This document shows, piece by piece, positions 1 to 11,009 of a stretch of DNA of 64,000 bases (the first letter of the stretch is position 1; every line of letters begins with the position of its first letter). The stretch spans positions 5,201,001 through 5,265,000 of the forward strand of contig CANUEZ040000031.1 of assembly GCA_948099385.1 (NCBI GenBank), in the 5' to 3' direction. Both the position numbers and the translations under genes were made by a program. Source of the stretch: Fasciola hepatica (taxonomy: Eukaryota > Platyhelminthes > Trematoda > Plagiorchiida > Fasciolidae). The notes below the pieces were generated by a model. That model had not been told where the DNA came from and did not search any database. It saw only the letters and a list, made by a program, of their open reading frames with translations.

Positions 1-949
1 ACATCATCATGAACAACGACAAGGACAACAGCACTGTAGATATTGAAATCAGCAACACCAACAACGGTAGTCCCAGTTGCCAATCTGCTAAAACACCATA
101 AAAAATAGTGACTCAGTCACGGGATGAGAACATGAATTGTTGTCGTAAATGATCCGGTAGAAATAAACTGTTGACTGACTTCAGTTCAGTTTGTGCATGT
201 GTGCATGCCAGTGCGCCAATTGTTGTGATCGTTCGCTTGAGACACCCCTTAGGCCAAGGTCAAGGTGTGTCGATTGACTTACTAAACGAAAACAAAATGG
301 ATACCCGCGTGTTCTGGTCCGTTCCCCCCACCCGGGACTTGACCATACTGCACTTCAGTTTGACTTCAGTTCGGCATCTGATTATCACAACAGATAAATC
401 GAATTTCACTGTGGACTGGGCGTTAGAATGTACTTGAAACGATCGTAGATAACTGAGACGCCCACATGAGCTTCGGAGACATGATTGGCGATTTCTAATA
501 GCTCCAATCGGCCCTGAACGAGGAGCTTGGAGACTTCATGTCAAGCGACAGTGTATCGTCATCATCATCAACTTATGCACTTTTATTGGTGAGGGTGCTA
601 GTCTGAATTTTGTGTGCTGAATTAATTCAAGCCACCAGAGTGAACAAAAAAGGCGGACAGCGTAGCTCCGTTTTTCTTACTTGCTTCACTTCACATGAGA
701 TTTTACAGTAGACACTTGAACAAAACTCTCAGTACACTTTAGCTCGCCCACACAGATTTCAACAGCAGACAGGTCTATCTATGCTAACGACTGGCCTGCG
801 TAGAAATCTTTGATTTCGCATATCCTACTATCAATGAATCTTGTTATTTGAACATAACATTCCTTTTTACACTTTATTTTATGGGCAAAATATTTCAGGA
901 AGGGGGTCACAGACAATCACAAGCTGTCAACCGGGGGAAGGTGATCGGT
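1..949. other. No gene recognised
   Basis: I read this stretch on both strands and see no domain, no coding region longer than about 90 codons and no repeat shared with the rest of the window. Short ATC-type triplets occur near position 1 and near 560, but they are only a few units long. It is probably ordinary intergenic DNA. Confidence 0.6.
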
Positions 950-1026
950 GATGGCAGCGCCGGTGTCAGGCTTCGAACCCGGAACGGAAGGATCTAAAGT
1001 TCACTAAGATGGCCGTTTCCCCACGG
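950..1026 (-). repeat. tRNA-derived SINE relic
   Basis: Read on the minus strand, a B-box-like GGGTTCGAAGCC lies at about 971-982, preceded by a segment (TGAACTTTAGATCC) that has a close counterpart in the tRNA-like relic at 49697-49766. The shared order of the two blocks suggests one SINE family with a tRNA-derived polymerase III promoter. No full cloverleaf can be drawn, so a functional tRNA gene is unlikely. The body of the SINE and its ends are not resolved. Confidence 0.45.
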
Positions 1027-1451
1027 TACAAAAATCAGAAGGAAAAAGATAAGATATTCAAAATACTATAGAACATTAGTGTCGAAAAGCGTTTCCGTCC
1101 CTGAAGTAATATACTTAGCATAAGAAACTCTGTTATACAGCGGACTGCGAGATATCCTGGTTACACGAAAAAGTTGGATTATATTGAAGGGAATGAGTAT
1201 TTTGTTTAGAAAAAAAGCGACAGGACGGATTTGTTAAATGGTTATTTAATCCATCTGTGGGAAATCGCGATTTCCATCAGGATTTGAACTTACGCGTGGA
1301 GGCTACCGAAGATTTAATAGCGCGTGTGGAACATCATACGTCATGCATAAAATAACATACCTGTAAAGAAATTATGATAGTAGTCGGGATATGCGTAACA
1401 AAAAAACGCCAAACTTCTAGCGCCGAGTTTCAAAAGGGTTACTTGTACAAA

Positions 1452-1465
1452 AATCATAAATATGA
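1452..1465 (+). repeat. Left 14-bp direct repeat (probable target-site duplication)
   Basis: The sequence AATCATAAATATGA directly abuts the left end of the inverted PLE arm at 1466. The identical 14-mer occurs at 5054-5067, beyond the right arm. PLEs make target duplications of variable length, so this pair most simply marks one insertion event for the whole 1466-5053 composite. Confidence 0.65.
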
Positions 1466-1490
1466 GGAAAATTACAATAGACAAGTTACA

Positions 1491-3038
1491 TCACCATGGA
1501 AAAGACACATTAACAAAGAGCTGTTTCTGCTTACACAATATAGGTTTCCATCGATGTATGGCAATAGCTTTAGCAAACCTCAAAAGCCTGGTATTATTTG
1601 CCACGTAAATGACCCGAAACGCAGTGCTCCGGTCAGCTGGATGTTGCGTCATCAGAAGATGACGAGCGACGGCTGACGACGGGATATTATGGTTTAGAAC
1701 GTTGTCATTATGCTTTTGATCTGACCCTGATTGCATCACAAAACGTTGTACCCAATTTGGAATGTGTCTAATCACTCGGTTACATAACTGCCGCTCTGTT
1801 CGACCCACGTAGGTTGCTCCGCAACTATACTGAAATCGGTAAATCAGATTCGATTTGGTGTACAGAGATAGACGTTGTTTCACCGAGGGTATGGGAATCT
1901 CAATCGTTCGATGAACAATTCTGAGGTCAGCTGCATAATATGTTCGGGCAAGCTCTGATCCAAGTCGTCGTTTGAGCAAGCAATTGACGTCGTCACCTTT
2001 GAATGGAAGACAAGGGGTGACTAGTAATTTTTCTACTGAACAATTCGTTTGTCTGATGACTTTAGGTTTGTTGTGCCTTTCGATAAACGCATCGGGATAA
2101 GCGTTTTCAGCCAAGGCTTCTTTCAGTTGTCGTAGTTCGTTGTCAATCATGTCTTCTGGGCAGATACGTCGTGCTCTTTGAAATAGTGTTCGGACCAGGC
2201 CACGTTTATATTCCACAGGCACAAAGCAGTCGACGTGCAAGTATTCGCCTGTCCAAGTTTCTTTTCGGTAAATAGATCTGGTGATTGTTTCATCATTCCT
2301 TCTAGTCATATTAATGTCGAGGAAGTGCAGCGTATCTTCTATTTCTGCTTCCAACGTAAATCGTATATTCGGATGCAGACGATTGAGTTCATCCATAATC
2401 CATGTTATCTCTTCTAGACATTTTGTGATGATTAGAGCATCATCAACGTATCGTTTGTAAAGTTCTGAACGTTCCAAGATTTTGCTCGCCTTTTCCTCAA
2501 GATGAGCCATAAATATATCTGTCAGAATTGGACCTAATGGACTTCCCATTGCGACGCCGTCAGTTTGTCTGTAAACCCGATCAAGGAAGGAAAACGATAC
2601 GTTTCTTGTGCACAGTAGTAATTGTCGTTCCAGAACTGATACTGGTATACCGATTTTGACTAGGTTTTGCTCGACATGGTCACAGATGATACGTATGACC
2701 TCCTGAACGGGAACATTCGTGAACAGTGATTGGACATCGAATGAAGCCATGTGTTTCCCTTTCATATTAATCTGGTACAAAAGCTTTACTATTTCGAAAC
2801 TGTCTTTGATAGTGTGTCTGACCACTGATTTATGAACTAGCTCAAGCAGTTTCACCAGCCATTTCGCCAATTCGTGTTGTGGTGAATTTGCCATGGACAG
2901 GATTGGTCGAAGTGGCACTTCGGGTTTGTGTAGTTTCGGTAAACCATACAGTTGTGGAGTTTGAGTTCCTTTTGGCTTCAGATGGTGAGCTGTGCTTTCA
3001 TCGATGAAGTGTCCTTCCAGTAGAAACTGTACCTCAGT
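1491..3038 (-). CDS. PLE reverse transcriptase plus GIY-YIG endonuclease, 5'-truncated left copy
   Basis: An uninterrupted minus-strand frame of more than 510 codons encodes the PLE-type RT and the C-terminal nuclease used for target-primed insertion. Visible motifs are the core ASFDVQSLFTNVP (motif A), GVAMGSPLGP (motif B), YVDD (motif C) and the nuclease signature YSCGATYVGRT. It corresponds to residue 71 onward of the right copy, from which it differs by about three amino acids (L/P, A/V and F/L). The frame stays open upstream to 3236, but those residues come from unrelated sequence read antisense to the right copy, so I stop it at 3038. The N-terminal part with the PDK motif is missing. 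It is probably inactive because it is truncated and has no 5' region. Confidence 0.8.
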   Translation of the reverse strand, partial: TEVQFLLEGHFIDESTAHHLKPKGTQTPQLYGLPKLHKPEVPLRPILSMANSPQHELAKWLVKLLELVHKSVVRHTIKDSFEIVKLLYQINMKGKHMASFDVQSLFTNVPVQEVIRIICDHVEQNLVKIGIPVSVLERQLLLCTRNVSFSFLDRVYRQTDGVAMGSPLGPILTDIFMAHLEEKASKILERSELYKRYVDDALIITKCLEEITWIMDELNRLHPNIRFTLEAEIEDTLHFLDINMTRRNDETITRSIYRKETWTGEYLHVDCFVPVEYKRGLVRTLFQRARRICPEDMIDNELRQLKEALAENAYPDAFIERHNKPKVIRQTNCSVEKLLVTPCLPFKGDDVNCLLKRRLGSELARTYYAADLRIVHRTIEIPIPSVKQRLSLYTKSNLIYRFQYSCGATYVGRTERQLCNRVIRHIPNWVQRFVMQSGSDQKHNDNVLNHNIPSSAVARHLLMTQHPADRSTAFRVIYVANNTRLLRFAKAIAIHRWKPILCKQKQLFVNVSFPW

Positions 3039-3091
3039 TACAGGCTCTTTCCTGTGGTCTATTTTCTGCATACCACCGAGTAAAATAAACA

Positions 3092-3240
3092 GCATAGAGA
3101 CACAAGCGCACTTTGAATATCTATTCGAACAACTAAAAATAGCCAAACCAACTTCAAAAGATGCGGAGTCTTGGTTCAAAGCACAGCTGGTTGACTTGGA
3201 AAGACGGTACCGGATGACATCGACCAGACATGTCACTCCT
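3092..3240 (+). pseudogene. Frameshifted N-terminal piece of the right PLE copy
   Basis: A plus-strand frame reads FEYLFEQLKIAKPTSKDAES, then SWFKAQLVDLERRYRMTSTR, which resembles the region just upstream of the RT core in PLE proteins. It runs out of frame near 3235, where the long downstream frame begins with SLLTPEHISASKEL. A single small indel would join the two, so I read this as the 5' part of the same protein broken by a frameshift. Family assignment of this piece rests on its position and general resemblance only. Confidence 0.55.
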
Positions 3241-4987
3241 CACACCTGAGCACATATCGGCTAGTAAAGAGCTTGAGTTGCGACCTGATTTGTTAACTTT
3301 ACGCCCCGACAAGGAGTCCGGAGTAGCGCTGATGGATCGGAATGATTATGAGAAGATGGAAAGTGTTCTTGACGATCCCAGAAAGTTTGTACTTGAAGAT
3401 AACTGTGATGACCACAAAGAACTAGAAAAACTGATATCGACAGAAGTACAGTTTCTACCGGAAGGACACTTCATCGATGAAAGCACAGCTCACCATCTGA
3501 AGCCAAAAGGAACTCAAACTCCACAACTGTATGGTTTACCGAAACTACACAAACCCGAAGTGCCACTTCGACCAATCCTGTCCATGGCAAATTCACCACA
3601 ACACGAATTGGCGAAATGGCTGGTGAAACTGCTTGAGCTAGTTCATAAATCAGTGGTCAGACACACTATCAAAGACAGTTTCGAAATAGTAAAGCTTTTG
3701 TACCAGATTAATATGAAAGGGAAACACATGGCTTCATTCGATGTCCAATCACTGTTCACGAATGTTCCCGTTCAGGAGGTCATACGTATCATCTGTGACC
3801 ATGTCGAGCAAAACCTAGTCAAAATCGGTATACCAGTATCAGTTCTGGAACGACAATTACTACTGTGCACAAGAAACGTATCGTTTTCCTTCCTTGATCG
3901 GGTTTACAGACAAACTGACGGCGTCGCAATGGGAAGTCCATTAGGTCCAATTCTGACAGATATATTTATGGCTCATCTTGAGGAAAAGGCGAGCAAAATC
4001 TTGGAACGTTCAGAACTTTACAAACGATACGTTGATGATGCTCTAATCATCACAAAATGTCTAGAAGAGATAACATGGATTATGGATGAACTCAATCGTC
4101 TGCATCCGAATATACGATTTACGTTGGAAGCAGAAATAGAAGATACGCTGCACTTCCTCGACATTAATATGACTAGAAGGAATGATGAAACAATCACCAG
4201 ATCTATTTACCGAAAAGAAACTTGGACAGGCGAATACTTGCACGTCGACTGCTTTGTGCCTGTGGAATATAAACGTGGCCTGGTCCGAACACTATTTCAA
4301 AGAGCACGACGTATCTGCCCAGAAGACATGATTGACAACGAACTACGACAACTGAAAGAAGCCTTGGCTGAAAACGCTTATCCCGATGCGTTTATCGAAA
4401 GGCACAACAAACCTAAAGTCATCAGACAAACGAATTGTTCAGTAGAAAAATTACTAGTCACCCCTTGTCTTCCATTCAAAGGTGACGACGTCAATTGCTT
4501 GCTCAAACGACGACTTGGATCAGAGCTTGCCCGAACATATTATGCAGTTGACCTCAGAATTGTTCATCGAACGATTGAGATTCCCATACCCTCGGTGAAA
4601 CAACGTCTATCTCTGTACACCAAATCGAATCTGATTTACCGATTTCAGTATAGTTGCGGAGCAACCTACGTGGGTCGAACAGAGCGGCAGTTATGTAACC
4701 GAGTGATTAGACACATTCCAAATTGGGTACAACGTTTTGTGATGCAATCAGGGTCAGATCAAAAGCATAATGACAACGTTCTAAACCATAATATCCCGTC
4801 GTCAGCCGTCGCTCGTCATCTTCTGATGACGCAACATCCAGCTGACCGGAGCACTGCGTTTCGGGTCATTTACGTGGCAAATAATACCAGGCTTTTGAGG
4901 TTTGCTAAAGCTATTGCCATACATCGATGGAAACCTATATTGTGTAAGCAGAAACAGCTCTTTGTTAATGTGTCTTTACCATGGTGA
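3230..4987 (+). CDS. PLE reverse transcriptase plus GIY-YIG endonuclease, right copy
   Basis: The 585-codon frame encodes a retroelement protein that copies element RNA and nicks the target DNA. Domains in order: LRPDKESGVALMDRNDY (residues 24-40, the PADKG-like motif of PLEs); LYGLPKLHKP (100-109); motif A with D171; motif B GVAMGSPLGP (231-240); catalytic YVDD (267-270); a linker with a cysteine cluster and LPFKGDD (414-420); and the GIY-YIG nuclease with YRFQYSCGATYVGRT (470-484) and H495. All catalytic RT residues are present. The start codon at 3230 is arbitrary because the protein continues upstream out of frame. It has no in-frame stop from 3230 to 4987, which fits a young copy. The 3' untranslated part reaches about 5053. 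Confidence 0.88.
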   Translation: MSLLTPEHISASKELELRPDLLTLRPDKESGVALMDRNDYEKMESVLDDPRKFVLEDNCDDHKELEKLISTEVQFLPEGHFIDESTAHHLKPKGTQTPQLYGLPKLHKPEVPLRPILSMANSPQHELAKWLVKLLELVHKSVVRHTIKDSFEIVKLLYQINMKGKHMASFDVQSLFTNVPVQEVIRIICDHVEQNLVKIGIPVSVLERQLLLCTRNVSFSFLDRVYRQTDGVAMGSPLGPILTDIFMAHLEEKASKILERSELYKRYVDDALIITKCLEEITWIMDELNRLHPNIRFTLEAEIEDTLHFLDINMTRRNDETITRSIYRKETWTGEYLHVDCFVPVEYKRGLVRTLFQRARRICPEDMIDNELRQLKEALAENAYPDAFIERHNKPKVIRQTNCSVEKLLVTPCLPFKGDDVNCLLKRRLGSELARTYYAVDLRIVHRTIEIPIPSVKQRLSLYTKSNLIYRFQYSCGATYVGRTERQLCNRVIRHIPNWVQRFVMQSGSDQKHNDNVLNHNIPSSAVARHLLMTQHPADRSTAFRVIYVANNTRLLRFAKAIAIHRWKPILCKQKQLFVNVSLPW

Positions 4988-5053
4988 TGTAACTTATCTA
5001 TTGTAATTTTCCCTTTATTTGTCGGACAATTTTTTTCATACATGAACTTTCAT

Positions 5054-5067
5054 AATCATAAATATGA
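5054..5067 (+). repeat. Right 14-bp direct repeat (probable target-site duplication)
   Basis: This is an exact copy of the 14-mer at 1452-1465. It lies 41 bp beyond the end of arm homology, so the right copy carries a slightly longer 3' end than the inverted left copy. Confidence 0.65.
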
Positions 5068-5439
5068 CTCAAAATCTGTACAAATCGCAGCGATAACTGC
5101 ACGCCTAATTCGAGTCAGCCAAATGCACGCAAGTTCAGAATCACTTGGAGTTCTACCTTTCGAGCGAACGAAATATCTTAAGATACGGCAAGTAAAACGT
5201 CGTGACGCAGTCAATGCTAGCACGGTTTTCTGCCGCTCGCGACACCATTATTAAGTAATAACTAAAAAGGAGTAAACGACTGTCGTTATTATTATCAATG
5301 TTTTTGTTATTTAGTATTTTCATAACGTTTGGTGTAAAACCCAGATTTCATCGATTTCATTTTCCATAGAACACTCTAAAATTATTGTCCGACGACTTGC
5401 GCGTCTCACTTGTTGAGGAAATTGAAGAAATAGCTTCTC

Positions 5440-5960
5440 AGTAGTATAACCATCCAAACGCATTTCCTTAGCCCAGCATACAAGACCCACTCACCTCTGG
5501 TTTCAAAACTCGCTACTGCCGGTTACATAGTCAACCTGATTGCTTCTGTTACTGACATCAGAGGTTGTACCATGAGAGCTGTACTCTTTGATTCCACTAA
5601 TGCTTTCGGTTTGCTTCACTGGTATTCTTCATAAGCATGGCTTCAACAGCCTCATGCTGAGCACCATGCACAACTGTTTTTGTGGGGGTACACAACTAGC
5701 TTCTTTCAACAGCAACAATCCTCTCCTTCCCCGGCTTGGGTCTGAGTAAAATCAAGGGGCTAATTTATCCCCATGCTCTTCTCTCTTCATACCAATAGGC
5801 TCTCCACTTCTTCCGCACCCAGTAAACGAATGATTGTGGCTCATAATAAATTCAACGGATATTTAGGTCTTCTCTTCTGCGCATTCGGTCAATAAACTAC
5901 TGTTTTGGCCTTTGGGTAGAAAACCCTAAAGTGGAGGTAAGTAGTATAGAGATCATCGGG
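5440..5960 (+). pseudogene. Decayed LINE reverse-transcriptase fragment
   Basis: With a few frame changes the plus strand reads LIASVTDIRGCTMRAVLFDS followed by TNAFGLLHW, which resembles the motif A region of a LINE RT (compare the relic at 17280-17420 with VFLDYSSAFDSVSY). It is followed by text like GANLSPCSSLF and FSLHTNRLST, which resembles motif B and its flank. Stops and frameshifts interrupt every frame, so it is a dead relic. Its clade cannot be set; it seems nearer to the 16-17 kb relic than to the RTE-like family. Similarity is by eye and weak. Confidence 0.4.
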
Positions 5961-7839
5961 TAATTGGTTTATCTTGAAGAGCATCCGCTTACACTACTGA
6001 TGCATAAAACACCAAAATTTTGGTAATTTTGATGACGCTACTCTTTCAGGTTATGGGACTGCCGGCAGCTGGCGTTCTGGTACTTTATTGGTTTGTAGAT
6101 GGCAAAAGTGAGAAAGCTCCGTGCTAAGTAACTACATTCGACGAGCATAGTATTGATCTGCTGGTGTGCGTAACTGACTAGTTGATATGATGTATCAGAT
6201 CTGTCCACAAATATCTCCGTATATGGGAGGGCCGTCCGATAAAATGTGGACATTATTTTGCTTTAGAGACAAATTTCCGAGAGTTTCACATTTCATTTGC
6301 CACTGTGCATCATGTTGTCACTTGCACGGAACACAATCGATATCAGTCAGTGAATATCTCCATAGTTTGTGAACCTTTGGGGAATCTCAAAACTTTTCGT
6401 TTACAGTGATTGTCTTTCGACGCATATTTTCACCATTTCAGTTTACCTATTCCGTTTGCTTCACTGCACACGATGCGTCGTGACATTGACTGAGAGGTTG
6501 TGATATTCACGAACAATTGTGCTTGTGACTCTTATCCATTCCATCGTATTTGCATACCGTGATAGGATGCAGACTGGCGTGGATTTTACAAAAAAAATAT
6601 CGTGTGCTTTTTTCAACTTGGTTTTTTGATTCCTTGACACTCTGCGATAGAGACTGCTTCAAGAATTCGCAATGTAATGAAGATCAATAGGTTATTCATG
6701 TGATTATTCACTGGTCAAACAATAAATTGTTTCGGTTTAGAAGCTAAGTAGTGATCAGTTTTAGAAAATTTAGCCAGCCTGCTTGAATTGCTACGTTGTA
6801 TGGAACTAGAACGTGCATCGACACGGTACTCGTTTATGTAGGAAGTAATGAGTGACACTATTGGACTACATTATCCGAACCAATTGCCATTCAATCCGTA
6901 GTTCAAACGGGCTGATCTGGAAACTTGTGTTCACATAGTTCTGATTGGTTTCTTCTTGTTTGTCTTGGACACGAAACTAAAGCTCAACTCGCCGACAGCG
7001 TTGGTGTTTGAAATATACCAGTAAGTTTATCAAGTTTGTGGACCCTGGACGAAAGCGAAGTGGTTTTATCAGTGACTGTGCTGTTTTGTCATGTTTTGGG
7101 AATAGCAACAAGTAGACGAAGAAGAAAATCATTTGCCTAAACAAAACCTAAAGTAAAGTGACTGGTAATCCAAAACGTGGAAAGTAAACTGCTAATGTGG
7201 ACATTGTTGTATACTATACGCGATAGTCAACAGGGATTAACCGTCCTGGTCCAGAAAATGTGCTCAACAGTTTATGACATCTTAGGCCTAGTAAAGAAGT
7301 TATTTTCATTATTCTTATTATGTTATTACGTTTTTATCGTTGTTAAGATGACTGACGATATAACATCAACACGAAAAATTCAATGCAGCACACAACATCA
7401 GATTGCAAACAATGCCTTGTGACTGAACAGAAGGCAGTAGGAAATGACTTGGATCGTAAAATATGCATGAATAGACGTCTGATTTTCAAAGAGAAAGTAA
7501 TAAACAAATGGGATTCTGCTAAGACGATAATAGGAATGAAAGTATTTCCTGCCACTGTCCATCCTAGGGCACAAGAAATTCGGTATCCTTGGTTCGAGCT
7601 CGGCAGATTTCGGTAAAAGTTTCAATTAGTCAATCTTTAATTGGACAAGTTTTACACCTGAATTATGGTCAGTGTTTGGTATTTAAGAAAGAAATCAGAA
7701 AAAATGGCATCTACCAATATTAGGAATAACAATAACAATAATAAGTGTGTGCTACCTTCATTCATCATATGATTTAATGCCATAGTTCTGAAAAGAGGAT
7801 TGTGACAAACCAAAGGTTCTCATACGAAAAAATGATCAG
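5961..7839. other. No gene recognised
   Basis: Only short frames (at most about 80 codons) with no recognisable motif are present. I see no shared repeat and no convincing splice-bounded exon. Confidence 0.55.
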
Positions 7840-7915
7840 CGAGGGCGGGAATTCAATCAGCACGGTCAAAGTACAATTCCCAAGATTAGGATCGTCAGAC
7901 GACTGCCTCCTAAAT
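7840..7915 (-). repeat. Possible tRNA-derived SINE relic
   Basis: On the minus strand a segment resembling a decayed A box (CGTCTGACGATCC) is followed about 45 nt later by a B-box-like GATTGAATTCC. Spacing and order match the relic at 49697-49766, but sequence agreement is loose. It may be chance. Confidence 0.3.
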
Positions 7916-9590
7916 AACGCACGAATTCAGAAAGCAGTATGTCCCATCTAGTTGTTTCCTTTGCGGAAATCCTTCTTGAGCATAGCTTTTAAATCTTCTG
8001 TGTATTGACTAATTATCTCGCAGTTTGGGTAAACGACTCCTTGCCTTTGTTTGGTTGGTAACGGTAGAATCTGAATATTTGATCCCTGTGTGTTCATAAC
8101 CGGTAAACTTAAGCCTTCAGTGTACCTTTACTTCAGTCGGCATGAACCAACACTGGAGCAGTCATTTGGCATAAACTCCGGGAGTTGACAGTACCGATTT
8201 GGAAGCCGTCATCGGGTCGATCTGGTGTTCACTTCGAACCGAGTCTTGTAAGATGGAGTCATTGATGATCTAAACTATTCTCTGTGAAGAGAAGCCGGTA
8301 CGTCTTCTGTTCTCCCTCTAAATAGGTTTCCGGTTTCCCCAATCTATCTGTTTTCAAAAATTTGGCATTAGTCAACTGTCTTTCCATTCTTCGCATTTTC
8401 ACACGAGGAATCCGTTACAGTTACGACGCATAAAAGTTATCGAAAGGACCACTAATCAATTTGGGCTGCCAAAATATAAATACTAACCCTGGGTCTTCTC
8501 GACCGTTCTTATTTGGGATGAAACTATTGCAATGAAGGTCCAAGGTTACCAAGTAAAAAAGATATACAGCTTCGAGTTTCCACGGCGGATAGTTGCACAG
8601 CTAGCAAATTGATGTGACATTTACGCAAAAATCCATACGCGATAGATAAGTATGAATTGTTGCACGATTTCGTTTCATTCCTTTTATTAGCAAATAGACC
8701 TGTAAAAGCATTGTTGTCTTCTGCCCTCAAAAAATCTAGAACAGTCGAAAACTAATGCAGTTTATTACCGTGTAAGACTGGAATCTAACTAGGGAATGAC
8801 TTGTAACCAGAATAAAGCATAACAAAAGTTTACAAGAAGATACCAGCGAATTCGCATTTTTTTCAGCTTTATCTGACACACTCATTTATATGAGAAACAA
8901 TGTATGGCTTCATTCGCAGACTTTGTGCTGAACAATCATAAAGCTATTTGGCTGCATCTCGACTATCTGAATACCAAAATCTGGCTAAATCTGATTGGTT
9001 GAATCCCAGAAAAGATTATGCGCGCAGCGCTTTGCGCAGAAGGGTTCAAATTACGACAGTTTCATACAGGGATTTAGAGAGCACAGTCCTATATTATCAC
9101 ACACTATATCACACTGGTTTTGACAGGGTTTTTCATCAACCATTCAGTCATTTACAGTTACCTGAAGAGATAGTGATTCAGTAATGAAAATATAAATAAA
9201 TATTCCTCTCATTGGGCTTTCCGTGGTAAAACCATGTGCGGCGTGAAAGCTTTAACTAAAACAGAACGTTTATTCTCCGTCGCAACGCCTTTCATGTATC
9301 CCATAAGGCGAGATACAGAGTAGTGTTTCCCGGATACACATTAAGCGACTCTACTTTAATGTATTAGATTTTCCAAAGGAATTACTCAACTACTTATGTA
9401 ATGATGCACTTCTATACTATACTTAAATCAAATTTCAGATAATCAATGTTTTGCTGGCTTGAACGAGGTATTACAACGCATGCTTCCTTCAGTAGGACAG
9501 AGTCAATGTGGAAACGTTTGCTTCGTTGTCACTGTCCACATTTCCATCTATATGTGAAGCGGGTTTAAATAAGGGTACAATGGATCTCCA
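7916..9590. other. No gene recognised
   Basis: This is AT-rich DNA with only short frames. A 78-codon plus frame at 8948-9184 has no recognisable domain and I do not support it as a gene. Confidence 0.5.
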
Positions 9591-9990
9591 AAACGCCTCA
9601 GTGTGGTCTGAAGTGGGTGTCTCAGGCTCCGAGTTGGCTACTCGCCCTGAACGCCTCTGGAAATACTCCCGAATGACTGCGCGCCCAGTATAGCTTCTGC
9701 TGAGGAAGTCTTACACACTTCCTTCTCATGGCGGAAGTGCTTTCATAAAAGTGTGAGGGCGAAGGCAAACGCCCGGCGCTCTTCACCGGGTTGACTGACT
9801 ATCAGTAAGTCTAGGGGAGTGGGCTCAACCCTGATTCCAAACCAACCATGGATGGCTTACGAGGCTTACAGCACTATGCTCACCAGCACCTTAGACGGAT
9901 GGGTGTACTGGGCACTCAGGATGTTTGGCCACATCCGAAAGGTGTGTGAACTGAGTAACCAGTCACGGTTCCCACACATTCCCAGAAGAG
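9591..9990 (+). other. Possible 5' region of the LINE at 10.0-11.6 kb
   Basis: This GC-richer stretch runs directly into the LINE endonuclease region and differs in composition from the AT-rich DNA before it. It could be the LINE 5' untranslated region. No second copy elsewhere in the window confirms this. Confidence 0.3.
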
Positions 9991-10434
9991 GCGAATGGAC
10001 CGTACAATTGGTCACCGGCTCATCTGGACCAACACTGCTACCTTGCAGGATGCTATTGGTTGCGCAAAGGCTAGTGGTGCATCCTCGAATAAAAACACCT
10101 ACTCCAGACCGGTCTACCGAGTAGTACAACAGCCCACCACGTCAACAAATAGTGAAACCGATGGATCTCTTAATACTCGCTCGATACTCTCGAAAACCAT
10201 GCTCACTCTGATGCTCTCACACCGTACACACACGTCCATTCCTGTACTTCCACACCTCAACTCCGCACACAAACATCTTCATATTCTTCCGGAACTGCAG
10301 TCGGCCGCACTTGCAGTTGTGCCTCTAATGGAAGCCCTGTTCCTGTTCTCTCGCATCCCCCTTCGTTTAATATTCAAGTCTCCCCCGAATCCGGTTCCAC
10401 CAGATGATGCTCTTCTTTGCCCTAGGCGTCCTTT

Positions 10435-11000
10435 CACACTGGCCACATTTAATGTGCAAACGCTGATGCGTATAGGGCAATAGACGTGTTTAGCCCGTAA
10501 GTTGGAGAATCTTGCCATCGACCTGTGTTGTATTCAAGGGACTCGCATCCAAGACTCCATCTCGGTCATTCGATTGGAGCCCCCATCCAGACTTGTCTGG
10601 GGACCCTGAGGCTGCTGCTACTGGTCTAGCTGACTTAGGTATAGTTCTGAATGACAGAGCTGAGACTGCTCTACTTGACTGGATTCCAGTTGACCGTCGA
10701 TTGTGCCAAGTGAGACTTAGATGTTTATGCAAATTAAACAAACGCAAACCCAATAAACGCAATTTGTTCGTCGTCTCGGCTTACGCCCCTAAAGATTGCA
10801 ACCCGGATGCAATCAAAGATGTCTTTCACCAAAAGTTACACGACCTCCTACATAAATCAGAATGGGCTGCAATCATGTTTTTAGCAGGTGATATGAATGA
10901 AAGAGTAGGTTGGCTGTCTTCGAGAGAGGGGCATTTGGGCGGTCAGTTTGGCCTCGATTCCTGTCGTTCAGAAAACGGAGAACTGTTGTTGGCTCCGTGT
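10435..11000 (+). pseudogene. AP-endonuclease domain fragment of the LINE
   Basis: The fragment aligns with the minus-strand LINE protein over FNVQTLM..GQ, IQDS, GIVLNDRAETALLDWIPV, RNLFVVSAYAPKDC, GDMNERVG and the GHLGGQFGLDS region. This domain nicks target DNA for LINE insertion. A stop after RIGQ at 10483, a frame change near 10500-10610 and the E-to-G change at the active-site motif (about 10540) make it non-functional. The fragment ends at the deletion junction near 11000. Confidence 0.7.
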
Positions 11001-11009
11001 AGAAATTAC

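Larger units (their letters stand above)
1466..5053. mobile_element. Composite head-to-head Penelope-like element (PLE family 1)
   Basis: Two copies of one PLE face each other. The left arm (1466-3038, minus) and right arm (3440-5012, plus) are each 1573 bp and differ at only a handful of positions seen by eye. The 401-bp spacer (3039-3439) is the extra 5' part of the right copy, so the left copy is simply more 5'-truncated. The right copy also continues 41 bp further at its 3' end, to 5053. A 14-bp direct repeat brackets the unit. Both arms encode a PLE reverse transcriptase joined to a GIY-YIG endonuclease. Inverted, partly truncated partner copies are a known habit of Penelope elements. 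The near identity indicates a recent insertion. Confidence 0.85.

Noticed and set aside
2235..2417. 60-codon frame antisense to the left PLE arm (and its twin at 4061-4243)
   Set aside because: It is a shadow of the RT frame, and its duplication only reflects the palindrome.
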